From positions 3,720,001 through 3,784,000 of the forward strand of contig CBDCEM010000003.1 in the NCBI GenBank assembly GCA_965215825.1: DNA of 64,000 bases, read 5' to 3'. The notes under the pieces were generated by a model. The model did not search any database and was not told the DNA's origin. It saw only the letters and a list, made by a program, of their open reading frames with translations. The stretch comes from JAWPMT01 sp965215825. Lineage in GTDB: Bacteria > Bacteroidota > Bacteroidia > Cytophagales > Cyclobacteriaceae. The translations under genes were made by a program, and so were the position numbers. This document shows positions 37,577 to 46,168 of this stretch, piece after piece; positions within the stretch are counted from its first letter, which is position 1; each line of letters starts with the position of its first letter.

Positions 37577-38668
37577 ATGGAAATTGGTTTCGACGCAAAA
37601 AGACTATTCAACAACTCCACGGGACTGGGAAACTATAGCCGAACCCTGATCAGGAATTTGCAACAGTATTATCCAGTGCACAACTATCATCTCTATTCTT
37701 CGAAAGCACCTAAAAATGAAAACACGGTTGACTTTCACCGAGAACCATTCAAAGTTCATGGCCCCAAAAATCTGAATCCATTTTGGCGATCACATGCCGT
37801 TACTAAAGAACTCCAAAAAGATCATATTCAAATTTTTCATGGACTGAGTCATCAGTTACCCAGAGGAATTGCCCGAACAGGAATCCGCACCGTAGTAACG
37901 ATCCATGACCTGATCCAAAAGGTCTTCCCGGAAACTTATGCCACCATAGATCGGACCATCTATGACCTGCGACTGAAGTATGCCTTACAACATGCTGATC
38001 ATATTGTGGCCATCAGTCAACACACCCGGGCTGACCTTATGAAGTACTTCAATGTTGAAGTAGAACGAATCTCTGTGGTATACCAGGCTTGTGATCCGGT
38101 ATTTTATGAGGAACAGCCCATCATGAAACCTGGAATTGACCTCCCCTATGAATATCTATTGTATGTGGGTGCTATTGCCACCAGAAAAAATCTGTTAAAT
38201 CTGATAATGGCTTACGCACAAATCAGAGACCTCCCTCCTCTGGTTTTAGTGGGTCGGGGAACAAAGAGATACAAATCTCAACTAGTGAGTGAGGCTAAAA
38301 GATTAAAAATTGAGGGTAAGCTCATTTTTCTGGAGAACATTCATAGTACGACAATGCTCAAAGCCATTTATCAAAACTGCAAGGCTTTTCTGTATCCCAG
38401 TTGGTACGAAGGATTTGGAATACCTGTTGTAGAAGCCGCTCTGTGCAGGGCTCCCGTATTAACCTCTGACTCTTCTTCATTACCAGAAGCCGCAGGACTC
38501 GGAAGTGTTTTGGTTAACCCGTTCGATATCGATCATATGGTCACAGGCCTAAATAAGGTCATGGAATTGAATGGGGCAGCTTTGGAAACCAATTACAAAT
38601 ACGCCAGACAACATTTCGATCCGAGTAAGTGTACCCATGATTTAATGAAAGTGTATGAATCACTTTAG
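37577..38668 (+). CDS. Glycosyltransferase family 4
   Basis: 363 residues with the GT-B fold. The N-terminal half opens 'MEIGFDAKRLFNNSTGLGNYSRTL', typical of mannosyl/rhamnosyl transferases acting on cell-surface polysaccharide. The C-terminal half has 'YVGAIATRKNLLNLI' and the donor-site E-x7-E in 'YEGFGIPVVEAAL'. It is probably a cytoplasmic enzyme using a nucleotide sugar, but the donor and acceptor are not deducible, and no polysaccharide cluster surrounds it. A weak promoter-like TAGTTTCG lies at 37544-37551. Confidence 0.93.
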   Translation: MEIGFDAKRLFNNSTGLGNYSRTLIRNLQQYYPVHNYHLYSSKAPKNENTVDFHREPFKVHGPKNLNPFWRSHAVTKELQKDHIQIFHGLSHQLPRGIARTGIRTVVTIHDLIQKVFPETYATIDRTIYDLRLKYALQHADHIVAISQHTRADLMKYFNVEVERISVVYQACDPVFYEEQPIMKPGIDLPYEYLLYVGAIATRKNLLNLIMAYAQIRDLPPLVLVGRGTKRYKSQLVSEAKRLKIEGKLIFLENIHSTTMLKAIYQNCKAFLYPSWYEGFGIPVVEAALCRAPVLTSDSSSLPEAAGLGSVLVNPFDIDHMVTGLNKVMELNGAALETNYKYARQHFDPSKCTHDLMKVYESL

Positions 38669-38980
38669 CGGTCTTTAATGTCACTAACTGATGTTAAATA
38701 AGCGTTTCGAGCATCCAATTGCGATCTGACTACCTTGTTTGATGTCGGTCTGGTAACACGCTTGCAACATTGAGATTCCTCCAACCATTTCTTGAGTCAA
38801 CGGCACACTCAACTATTCTTCAATTTTCATTACCATTTTACCTTGAATCCTTTAAATTTGCGCTCCGGTTTTAAAAAATCCGGTTTCGCTCATGGGTTTG
38901 AGTGAATTTTTGTTTCATCTAATTCCATCTTAAACTGATCCGATTTCGATGGAGTATAAAGGATCGACGTTTACACTGTT
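38669..38980 (+). promoter_or_regulatory. Leader and promoter region of rpsA
   Basis: No gene seen. TAAATTTG at 38853-38860 matches the -7 consensus and predicts a leader of about 115 nt. That leader contains the repeated motif ATCCGGTTTCG/ATCCGATTTCG (near 38879 and 38938) and a short CTCA...TGAG hairpin. S1 autoregulates its own mRNA in other bacteria; whether these repeats serve this is open. Confidence 0.5.
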
Positions 38981-41113
38981 ATGTCTGAAAACGAAGAAAA
39001 AGAACTTTCACCGGCAGAAGAAGTAGCCAACAACGAAGCTACAACCGAAAACGAAGGTTCAACACAAGCTGCAGAGGAAGTCACGACTGAATCTGAAGAA
39101 GCTGCTCCTGCAGCCGAAGCAGCACCAGCGGAAGAAGCTGCTACAGCAGAAGCTCCTGTTGAAGAAGCACCCGTTGAGGAGGCACCCGTTGAGGAAGCAC
39201 CTGCTGAGGAGGCACCCGTTGAAGAAGCTCCTGCTGAGGAGGCTCTTGTCGAGGTAGCTCCCGTTGCCAAAAAAGAAAAGCCAAAGTCTGACCGACCTGC
39301 TATTGAAGATTGGTCAACTGAAGAAGATGATGGCTTTGGTGACACATACACCGACGAAGAAAGAAAGCAAATGGAAGATCTATATACTTCCACGCTTACT
39401 GAAATCGCAGAGAAAGAACTGATCACAGGATTTGTGGTTGGAATTACTGACAGAGATGTCATCGTGAACATTGGATTTAAATCTGATGGTCTTGTGGCAC
39501 TTTCTGAATTCAGAGATATTGAAGACCTCAAAGCCGGAGACGAAGTTGAGGTATACATTGAAGAGCAAGAAAATGCGAACGGTCAACTGATCCTTTCTCG
39601 CAGAAAGGCAAAAATCGTTAAAGCATGGGAGAACATCCAAAGTGCTCTCGACAATGACTCAGTGATCGATGGTATGGTCAAAAGACGTACCAAAGGTGGT
39701 CTTATCGTAGATATCTACGGTGTTGAGGCATTCCTTCCCGGTTCACAAATTGACGTAAAACCTATCAGAGACTTTGATGTCTTCGTAGGTAAGAAAATGG
39801 AGGTGAAAGTTGTGAAAATCAACTACACCAACGATAACGTTGTAGTATCTCACAAAGTACTGATCGAGAAAGATCTCGAGCAGCAGAAAACAGAGATCCT
39901 GAACAACTTGGAAAAAGGACAAGTATTGGAAGGTGTGATCAAGAACATGACCAACTTCGGTGTATTCATCGATTTGGGTGGTGTCGACGGTCTACTTCAC
40001 ATTACAGATATTTCCTGGGGTCGTATCAACCACCCAGAGGAAGTACTTGCGCTGGATGAGAAAGTGAACGTCGTAGTTCTTGACTTTGACGATGACAAGA
40101 AGCGAATTTCTCTGGGCATGAAGCAATTGACTTCTCACCCTTGGGATTCACTGGATGAAAAGATCGATATCGGATCTAAGGTTAAAGGTAAGATCGTAAA
40201 CGTAGCAGATTACGGTTCATTCCTGGAAATCATCCCTGGTGTCGAAGGTTTGATCCACGTTTCAGAAATGTCATGGTCTCAGCATTTGAGAAATCCTCAG
40301 GATTTCATGGGTGTTGGCGATGAGATGGAAGCAGTAGTGCTGACCATCGATCGTGATGAAAGAAAAATGTCATTGGGTATCAAGCAATTGACCGAAGATC
40401 CATGGACGAAACAAGACCTACTTACGAAATACGCTGTTGGAACGAAACACAGTGGTATCATTCGTAACCTGACCAACTTTGGCTTGTTCATCGAGCTTGA
40501 AGAAGGAATCGACGGTTTGGTTCACGTTTCTGACTTGTCATGGACGAAGAAGATCAAGCATCCTTCTGAGTTTGTGAAAGTTGGTGATGAGCTGGAAGTA
40601 GTTGTGATGGAACTGGATACTGAAAATCGCAGACTGGCATTGAGCCATAAGCATTTGGAAGAGAATCCTTGGGATACTTTCGAAACAGTATTCATGAAAG
40701 GTACAGTTCACAAATGCGCGATCATCGGTAAAACTGACAAAGGTGCGGTACTTGAGTTGCCTTACGGTCTGGAAGGACAGTGTGGTAACAAAAACCTCCA
40801 GAAAGAGGATGGTGCCATGGCCAATGAAGGCGAAACACTTGACTTCAAAGTTCAGGAGTTTGCCAAAGATGAGAAACGAATTGTTTTGAGCCACACGGCT
40901 ACCTGGAAAGAAGGAGCGGATGCACCAGCACCAGCGCCTTCAGCTTCTCCTAAGAAGAAAGCCAGCACCGGTGGTAATAAGAATAAGACGCTAGATAAGA
41001 TCAATCAAGGATCAGAGAAATCTACCTTGGGAGATATTGCAGCTCTTTCCGCATTGAAACAGCAGATGGAAGGCGGAGACGCTCCTGCTAAGGATAGCGA
41101 CAAAGACGCATAA
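38981..41113 (+). CDS. rpsA: 30S ribosomal protein S1
   Basis: 710 residues with six S1 RNA-binding domains, starting at about residues 142 ('ITGFVVGITDRD'), 228 ('DGMVKRRTKGG'), 310 ('LEGVIKNMTNFG'), 400 ('VKGKIVNVADYG'), 485 ('HSGIIRNLTNFG') and 572 ('KCAIIGKTDKGA'). It recruits mRNA to the 30S subunit. The first about 105 residues form a very acidic head with tandem E-E-A-P-V units, and the C-terminus ends in a low-complexity Ala/Pro/Lys tail; both are usual for Bacteroidota S1. The DNA of the acidic head (39150-39255) is a run of 12-15-nt repeats that could change length by slippage. The gene stands alone with a strong hairpin downstream. Confidence 0.96.
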   Translation: MSENEEKELSPAEEVANNEATTENEGSTQAAEEVTTESEEAAPAAEAAPAEEAATAEAPVEEAPVEEAPVEEAPAEEAPVEEAPAEEALVEVAPVAKKEKPKSDRPAIEDWSTEEDDGFGDTYTDEERKQMEDLYTSTLTEIAEKELITGFVVGITDRDVIVNIGFKSDGLVALSEFRDIEDLKAGDEVEVYIEEQENANGQLILSRRKAKIVKAWENIQSALDNDSVIDGMVKRRTKGGLIVDIYGVEAFLPGSQIDVKPIRDFDVFVGKKMEVKVVKINYTNDNVVVSHKVLIEKDLEQQKTEILNNLEKGQVLEGVIKNMTNFGVFIDLGGVDGLLHITDISWGRINHPEEVLALDEKVNVVVLDFDDDKKRISLGMKQLTSHPWDSLDEKIDIGSKVKGKIVNVADYGSFLEIIPGVEGLIHVSEMSWSQHLRNPQDFMGVGDEMEAVVLTIDRDERKMSLGIKQLTEDPWTKQDLLTKYAVGTKHSGIIRNLTNFGLFIELEEGIDGLVHVSDLSWTKKIKHPSEFVKVGDELEVVVMELDTENRRLALSHKHLEENPWDTFETVFMKGTVHKCAIIGKTDKGAVLELPYGLEGQCGNKNLQKEDGAMANEGETLDFKVQEFAKDEKRIVLSHTATWKEGADAPAPAPSASPKKKASTGGNKNKTLDKINQGSEKSTLGDIAALSALKQQMEGGDAPAKDSDKDA

Positions 41114-41123
41114 TTTTATAGAT

Positions 41124-41151
41124 AAGTCGGCCCCGAATAAGGGGTCGACTT
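41124..41151 (+). terminator. Hairpin after rpsA
   Basis: AAGTCGGCCCC (41124-41134) pairs with GGGGTCGACTT (41141-41151) with one mismatch and a 6-nt loop. The following TAATATAAAA has no U-tract, so it may stabilise the 3' end rather than terminate. Confidence 0.6.
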
Positions 41152-41163
41152 AATATAAAATAC

Positions 41164-41171
41164 TAAATTTG
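41164..41171 (+). promoter_or_regulatory. -7 box TAAATTTG of the tRNA-Cys gene
   Basis: Exact TAnnTTTG, 43 nt before the tRNA 5' end and after the rpsA hairpin. Confidence 0.6.
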
Positions 41172-41213
41172 TCACAACATTGGTTTGGACGTCAGATCAA
41201 TGAATACTAAAAA

Positions 41214-41284
41214 GGTTCCGTGGCCGAGCGGCTAGGCAGAGGTCTGCAAAACCTTTTACAGCGGTTCGAATCCGCTCGGAACCT
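41214..41284 (+). tRNA. tRNA-Cys (anticodon GCA)
   Basis: The cloverleaf can be drawn completely. The acceptor GGTTCCG (41214-41220) pairs with CGGAACC (41277-41283) and the discriminator is T41284. The anticodon stem is GAGGT/ACCTT (one G-U), with loop CTGCAAA and anticodon GCA at 41246-41248. The T-arm AGCGG/CCGCT encloses TTCGAAT. The CCA end is not encoded and must be added. Confidence 0.95.
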
Positions 41285-41292
41285 CATAAAAG

Positions 41293-41320
41293 ACCCTCTT
41301 CGAAATGTTGAGGGTTTTTT
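41293..41320 (+). terminator. Terminator of tRNA-Cys
   Basis: ACCCTC (41293-41298) pairs with GAGGGT (41310-41315) and is followed by TTTTTT. Confidence 0.85.
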
Positions 41321-41433
41321 ATTTTCTATTTGTCAATAATATTGGCCAGCTTGATGGCTAAATTATTGCACCTCAAGAAATAAATGACATCAAAATAAGT
41401 TCTAGAATAGACGTCATGACCTATTTTGGCAGT

Positions 41434-42297
41434 ATGAAGCGATTGATAGCGTTTTTGTGCATTTTATTCGCCTTTGAAGGAGTTTCACAAAGCTTTTTCA
41501 ATTGGCAGTACAACGACCGCTATTTCTCCCTGATCGCTGGTAGCGGAATGACAGCTTATTTCGGTGAGCTCAACGACGATAACCGCATTCGACAGGAGTT
41601 CTCCAACTTCTCCCTGGGTCTTGAAGCCCGATTATTGAGTCGGGTAGCTGCAAGGGCTGAGGTCATTTATTACTCCTTGGAGGGAGATGACCTGTATGCA
41701 GAAGACAGTAGTTTTAACCGGCAAAGAAACCTTTCCTTCTTTTCAAGAAACGTAGAAGCCAATCTGCAAGGCATCTTTTTCTTACGCAAATATCGGGGTG
41801 ATTACTTCAAAAGATGGGCTATCGATCCTTATATGGGGTTAGGTGTAGGAGTAACCACCTACTCACCTACTGCTGAACTGGATAGCATAACGTATAAATT
41901 GCGCGACCTGGAAACAGAAGGGGAAGAATATGGAAGATTTGCATTGGTGCTGCCACTCACATTTGGAGTGAAACTACGGATGAATGAATTCATCAATTTC
42001 AATATGGAACTGGGGTATCGCTATGCTTTCACAGATTATTTGGATGATGTTTCTACTGTCTTCATAGAGAATGACGGGTCCATTTCCGGGCGTCTTTCCA
42101 ATCGTAAAGACGAAGTGTTAACACGCGATAATGAGTTCTTTATTGTCAATCAGGAACATTACGATGCCCAGGTGGCCGGAGCTCCACGCGGTAATCCTGA
42201 TCGGCGGGATAGCTACCTGTACATAAGTTTTCGGCTCGAAGTGTTTCTACCCAGGAAGAATACAGGACCATTGCTAAAGAAGCCCTCTGCTTACTAG
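41434..42297 (+). CDS. Outer-membrane beta-barrel protein (DUF6089-like)
   Basis: 287 residues from the ATG at 41434 (MKRLIAFLCILFAFEGVSQ), which puts the signal peptide at the N-terminus; the ATG at 41416 is preceded by no useful sequence and carries CTATTTTGG, a promoter-like box. The mature part has alternating strands typical of Bacteroidota OM barrels: 'YFSLIAGSGMTAYFGELNDD', 'FSLGLEARLLSRVAARAEVIYYSLEG' and 'INFNMELGYRYAFTDYLDDV'. It ends 'SFRLEVFLPRKN' followed by a short tail. It is probably an eight-stranded barrel with a structural or surface role; no function can be assigned. The penicillin acylase gene follows 216 nt later. Confidence 0.82.
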   Translation: MKRLIAFLCILFAFEGVSQSFFNWQYNDRYFSLIAGSGMTAYFGELNDDNRIRQEFSNFSLGLEARLLSRVAARAEVIYYSLEGDDLYAEDSSFNRQRNLSFFSRNVEANLQGIFFLRKYRGDYFKRWAIDPYMGLGVGVTTYSPTAELDSITYKLRDLETEGEEYGRFALVLPLTFGVKLRMNEFINFNMELGYRYAFTDYLDDVSTVFIENDGSISGRLSNRKDEVLTRDNEFFIVNQEHYDAQVAGAPRGNPDRRDSYLYISFRLEVFLPRKNTGPLLKKPSAY

Positions 42298-42513
42298 TAA
42301 AAAGTTTCACAGCTATTTGTAGGGATTCTAACCCACTTCTAAATGACATTCATTCAATAAAAATATCTTTAACGTGAGAGTATGCTGCCAACCACTCACC
42401 TGATACCGACGAAATCAAAGTGATTTCAAAAACAATTCCTGAATCCATTTGAAAGGAACGTTTTTTTGAACATTTTAGTCATTTATAGTTGAATCTCTTC
42501 TCATAACCAATTG

Positions 42514-44958
42514 ATGAAAGTATTTCGTTTCGCTTTCTTTCTGGCGATCACTATCACACTCATACTCATTCTGAACAATCCTTTTCGTGGTAATCCGCCT
42601 CTTGGGAAACTGCTTAGCCCTCATCAGGGGTTTTGGCAAAATTCGGAAAAGGAGGCAATTACTATTCCAGATAAATTAGACCTGGATGGGTTAAAAGATG
42701 AAGTGACCATCCGGTTCGATGAACAACTGATCCCTCATATTTTCGCTAATAATGATGAGGACTTGTTTTATGCTCAAGGTTACGTTACTGCTTTTCATCG
42801 TTTGTGGCAAATGGAGTTTCAACTGCTTGCTACCTCCGGCCGACTCTCAGAAATTTTTGGAGATCGGACATTAAATTATGACCGAAGAAAACGAAGGATT
42901 GGCCTGACATACGGTGCTCAGCGCGGGTTAAATGAGCTCAAAAAGGACCCGGAGATTTTGCGAATGATGCAGGCGTATACGGATGGAGTCAATGCCTACA
43001 TCGACCAGTTATCGTATTCGGATCTTCCCATCGAATACAAATTTCTCGATTACGAACCCGAGCCATGGACGGTATTCAAGAGTGTGCTGTTGATGAAAGA
43101 AATGGCTGACCAACTTTCTCGCGGTGAACGTGATTTACAAAACACCAATGCACTGAAACTTTGGGGTCAGGAGGATTTTGACATACTCTTTCCTGAGACA
43201 CACCCAGGTTTAGACCCTGTAGTACCAACGGGAACAAAATTTGATTTCACTCCCATCTCAGTAGAAAAACCAGATGTGAATTTCCCTCAAGTGTTGACGA
43301 AACAAAAAATTGAAGCGCCTGATGAGCGAAATGGCAGTAATAGCTTCATTGTCAATGGTGAGAAAACGGCAGATGGAAGTGTGATCTTCACCAACGAACC
43401 AGACCTGGCTTTGAATCTACCCAGTATTTGGTACCTCGCTCATTTGAACAGTCCCACCTACAATACCATCGGGGGAAGCCTCCCCGGTGCACCAGGCATT
43501 GTCATAGGATTCAATGACTCCATCGCCTGGGGGGATACCAATGCCAAACGTGACCTGGTTGATTGGTACCACATTGAATTCCGCGATGACAGAAGAGAAG
43601 AATATCGCTATGACAACAAATGGTTAAAGACAGAAAAGGTCATTGAAGAGATCAAAGTAAACGATGGACAGACCTTTTATGATACCATCATTTATACACA
43701 TTATGGTCCGGTGACCTATGATCGCAATTTCGAGGTGAACGCCGAAAAGATCAACCTGGCCATGCGTTGGACAGCTCATGATGCTTCCCAGGACTACAAA
43801 ACTTTCATGTTGTTGAACAAAGCCAATAACTACGAAGATTTCAAAGAAGCTTACAGTTATTATACAGGGCCTCCGCAAAACGTTTCCTTTGCTTCTGCTT
43901 CCGGCGATATCGCTATTAGAATCAGTGGGAAGTTCCCGGTAAAGTGGGAAGGTCAGGGTAAATTCATCATGGATGGGCGCGATTCGAGACAAGAGTGGAA
44001 GACATTTATGCCCTATGACCACATCTATGAGTCTCTGAATCCACCAAGAAACTTTGTGAGTTCTGCCAATCAGCATCCGGGAGACAGCACCTATCCTTAT
44101 TATGATTATGACTCAAACTTCGAGTACTATCGCAACCGTCGCATCAACGATCGCCTAAAGGTCATGACCAACATTACGGTGAAGGATATGATGGATTTAC
44201 AGCATGACAACTTCAACTACCTCGCTTCAGAGATACTACCGGTCATGCTTGACAGTCTACAAAGAGATTCACTAAGTCTTGGCCAATCTGACAGGACGCT
44301 GGTTGACGAGTTGAAAGCCTGGGATTATTTCAATCATCCCGATGAAAAAGCACCGACCCTATTTGAATTATGGTGGGATCATTTGTCTCCGCTGATCTGG
44401 GACGAGTTCGAAGACAAGGAAATCAGCCTCTCGCGTCCCAACTCTTATAATACCATTTACGTCCTTAAGCATCATCCGGATTTCTCCTTTATAGATAACC
44501 AAAAAACTCCCATGTCGGAAAGTACAGGTGATCTCTTTCGCCAGGCATTCAATCAAGCATCGGAGGCCTTGCGTGAATGGAAAGCTGAAAATTCCGATGA
44601 CTATGCCTGGTATAAGTTCAAGAACACAACGATTCAACACCTGTTACCTCCCCTTTCTCCCTTTTCTGTTTCAGGAGTTCGTATTGGTGGCAACCATAAC
44701 ATTGTTAATGCAGCAAGCGGCCGACATGGCCCTTCCTGGAGAATGGTGGTCCAGCTTGACAAAGGAGGCACCAAAGGTTGGGGAGTCTATCCCGGAAGCC
44801 AAAGTGGCAACCCTGGCAATCCGACCTATGCACATATGATCGATGAATGGGCCAGCGGAGAATATTACGAATTGCTCTTTCAGGATGAAATTTCGCCGGA
44901 TGATGATAGGATCATTAAAAATGTAAGTCTTGTTCCATCCAATTCGGGAGCCAATTAA
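42514..44958 (+). CDS. Penicillin acylase family protein (Ntn hydrolase)
   Basis: 814 residues from the ATG at 42514 (MKVFRFAFF), preferred over the TTG immediately before it. An N-terminal hydrophobic signal is followed by the alpha chain, then the autocatalytic N-terminal nucleophile Ser275 in 'RNGSNSFIVNG', which after cleavage starts the beta chain ('FTNEPDLALNLPSIWYL', 'GIVIGFNDSIAWGDTNAKRD'). The beta chain contains 'SGRHGPSWRMVVQLD' near the end. Members cleave amides, including penicillin and acyl-homoserine lactones. The natural substrate here is unknown and no quorum-sensing gene is nearby. The small membrane protein gene follows 8 nt later. Confidence 0.92.
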   Translation: MKVFRFAFFLAITITLILILNNPFRGNPPLGKLLSPHQGFWQNSEKEAITIPDKLDLDGLKDEVTIRFDEQLIPHIFANNDEDLFYAQGYVTAFHRLWQMEFQLLATSGRLSEIFGDRTLNYDRRKRRIGLTYGAQRGLNELKKDPEILRMMQAYTDGVNAYIDQLSYSDLPIEYKFLDYEPEPWTVFKSVLLMKEMADQLSRGERDLQNTNALKLWGQEDFDILFPETHPGLDPVVPTGTKFDFTPISVEKPDVNFPQVLTKQKIEAPDERNGSNSFIVNGEKTADGSVIFTNEPDLALNLPSIWYLAHLNSPTYNTIGGSLPGAPGIVIGFNDSIAWGDTNAKRDLVDWYHIEFRDDRREEYRYDNKWLKTEKVIEEIKVNDGQTFYDTIIYTHYGPVTYDRNFEVNAEKINLAMRWTAHDASQDYKTFMLLNKANNYEDFKEAYSYYTGPPQNVSFASASGDIAIRISGKFPVKWEGQGKFIMDGRDSRQEWKTFMPYDHIYESLNPPRNFVSSANQHPGDSTYPYYDYDSNFEYYRNRRINDRLKVMTNITVKDMMDLQHDNFNYLASEILPVMLDSLQRDSLSLGQSDRTLVDELKAWDYFNHPDEKAPTLFELWWDHLSPLIWDEFEDKEISLSRPNSYNTIYVLKHHPDFSFIDNQKTPMSESTGDLFRQAFNQASEALREWKAENSDDYAWYKFKNTTIQHLLPPLSPFSVSGVRIGGNHNIVNAASGRHGPSWRMVVQLDKGGTKGWGVYPGSQSGNPGNPTYAHMIDEWASGEYYELLFQDEISPDDDRIIKNVSLVPSNSGAN

Positions 44959-44966
44959 TTGAGATC

Positions 44967-45338
44967 ATGAAAATATTGTTACGCATCATACTCATCTCCG
45001 CGGTAGCTTACTTTGTTCCTTTTATTCTCCCCTGGTGGACACTCGCCTTTTGCGGCATGCTCATCGGGTTTGGAATTCCCGGTCATGGGCTCAACTCGTT
45101 TATTTCCGGATTTCTGGGGGCTGGAGCCGTGTGGCTCTTTTTAGCCTGGAAGATTGATATGGAAACCAATTCGATACTTTCCGATAAGTTGGTGCAGCTC
45201 TTCCCTGTAGATGATGTCATTTATCTGATCGTAGCTACAGGGCTCATTGGGGGGCTCATAGCAGGATTTGGAATGCTTACAGGGACCAGTTTCCGTCAGA
45301 TCTTCATCAAAAAGAAATCCAGAAGCTTATATAGTTAG
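44967..45338 (+). CDS. Small inner-membrane protein of unknown function
   Basis: 123 residues, almost entirely hydrophobic, with about four TM helices: residues 3-20 ('LLRIILISAVAYFVPFIL'), a second around 28-45, a third ('AVWLFLAWKI') and a fourth ('LIVATGLIGGLIAGFGML'). The C-terminus is basic (KKKSRSLYS), cytoplasmic by the positive-inside rule. I recognise no family. It starts 8 nt after the penicillin acylase gene and is probably in the same operon. Confidence 0.8.
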   Translation: MKILLRIILISAVAYFVPFILPWWTLAFCGMLIGFGIPGHGLNSFISGFLGAGAVWLFLAWKIDMETNSILSDKLVQLFPVDDVIYLIVATGLIGGLIAGFGMLTGTSFRQIFIKKKSRSLYS

Positions 45339-45914
45339 TTAACGCACAACTGCACACAGTTATCTATTAATTATTGAGTGCGATAATTCGCTTAATGGTA
45401 TTGTGGGTATTAGTTAATTCCAGTTTTTTCCAGAAAAAGTAGAAAATTGTCGGCCACTCATCACTTTTAGTCGAAAGTTGTCGTTTATTTATCGATAAGC
45501 CTTTGCGATTTAGCCAAAGTTGTGATAAAATCGTATAGCCGAAAAAAAGCAGTGAATCAAATTTGCACATCTGTTTCCTGCTGAAACCCGCCAAGGTTTC
45601 CCTTTCATCTACCTAAGACCCATATCAATTAAGTCCCAGCTACCTCATTTGTAGGTATTGAATCAATGTGCCCGTTCCCAAAGGGCAAAACCTACAAAGG
45701 TAGTAACAAAAACAACACACTTTTCACAAGTGAATTCTTTGTGAATAAGCCTCTTGATACAAGTAAAAAAATGTTCATAACTGCCTGATTTTAAGGCTTT
45801 TAACTGTTCACAACTTGTTAACTTCTTTTACCCTTATTTGCAATTTAATTTGGCTTGCGAGCCCAATTTAGCAGCAGAAATCAATAAAACAAAGATAATA
45901 TTAAATATAACGCT
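45339..45914. other. Long leader/intergenic region with structured element
   Basis: No protein gene I can support. It carries the extended hairpin at 45640-45703 and then an AT-rich stretch up to the micro-lipoprotein gene. A minus-strand frame (45367-45594) exists but starts at TTG and has no family-like features. Confidence 0.6.
45640..45703 (+). ncRNA. Extended hairpin, candidate structured RNA or leader element
   Basis: CTACC (45640-45644) pairs with GGTAG (45699-45703) and TTTGTAGGT (45648-45656) with ACCTACAAA (45690-45698), separated by a 3-nt bulge. Inside, GCCC (45670-45673) pairs with GGGC (45683-45686). This is 14 perfect outer pairs plus an inner stem. It lies 210 nt before the lipoprotein gene at 45915. 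It may be a leader structure, a small RNA, or a DNA-binding palindrome. Confidence 0.4.
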
Positions 45915-46094
45915 ATGAAAAGACTTAAGTTCCTCAGCTATGCATTCATCCTGACAGCCGTATTTGCGTTAAGTTCTTGTGCCGAGGATGCAATCTTAGA
46001 AGAAATCATTGATAATACAGAATTAGGTGCGCCTAGCTTGGAGACAGAAGAAGATGATGATGACGATGATGGAAGTCCTGCTGCAGGCGGTTAA
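45915..46094 (+). CDS. 59-residue acidic micro-lipoprotein
   Basis: A short gene that is easy to miss: 59 codons from the ATG at 45915. Residues 1-21 are a lipoprotein signal (MKRLKFLSYAFILTAVFALSS) and the lipobox L-S-S-C places the acylated Cys at 22. The mature 38-residue part is strongly acidic (EDAILEEIIDN..., then TEEDDDDDDG) and ends PAAGG. A clean terminator follows the stop by 40 nt, and a structured element and long leader precede it. I recognise no family. Possible roles are a metal-binding or surface-exposed peptide, or a ligand for the TPR membrane protein encoded next. Confidence 0.65.
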   Translation: MKRLKFLSYAFILTAVFALSSCAEDAILEEIIDNTELGAPSLETEEDDDDDDGSPAAGG

Positions 46095-46131
46095 TCAATA
46101 ACTTATATACGATTAATATATCAAAGTAATC

Positions 46132-46157
46132 AAGGCGGGTTTTCCCGCTTTTTTTTT
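46132..46157 (+). terminator. Terminator of the micro-lipoprotein gene
   Basis: GCGGG (46135-46139) pairs with CCCGC (46144-46148), loop TTTT, followed by nine T. The T-tract runs directly into the promoter box of the next gene. Confidence 0.85.
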
Positions 46158-46164
46158 ATCTTCG
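46157..46164 (+). promoter_or_regulatory. -7 box TATCTTCG of the TPR gene
   Basis: One mismatch to TAnnTTTG. It overlaps the last T of the preceding terminator and ends 4 nt before the GTG at 46169. Confidence 0.5.
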
Positions 46165-46168
46165 CTGA

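Noticed and set aside
38971..39558. 195-codon minus-strand frame opposite the S1 head
   Set aside because: A mirror of the low-complexity acidic repeats (Ser/Ala-rich), not a gene.
45367..45594. 75-codon minus-strand frame in the micro-lipoprotein leader
   Set aside because: TTG start, no ribosome site or motif; the region looks like a leader.
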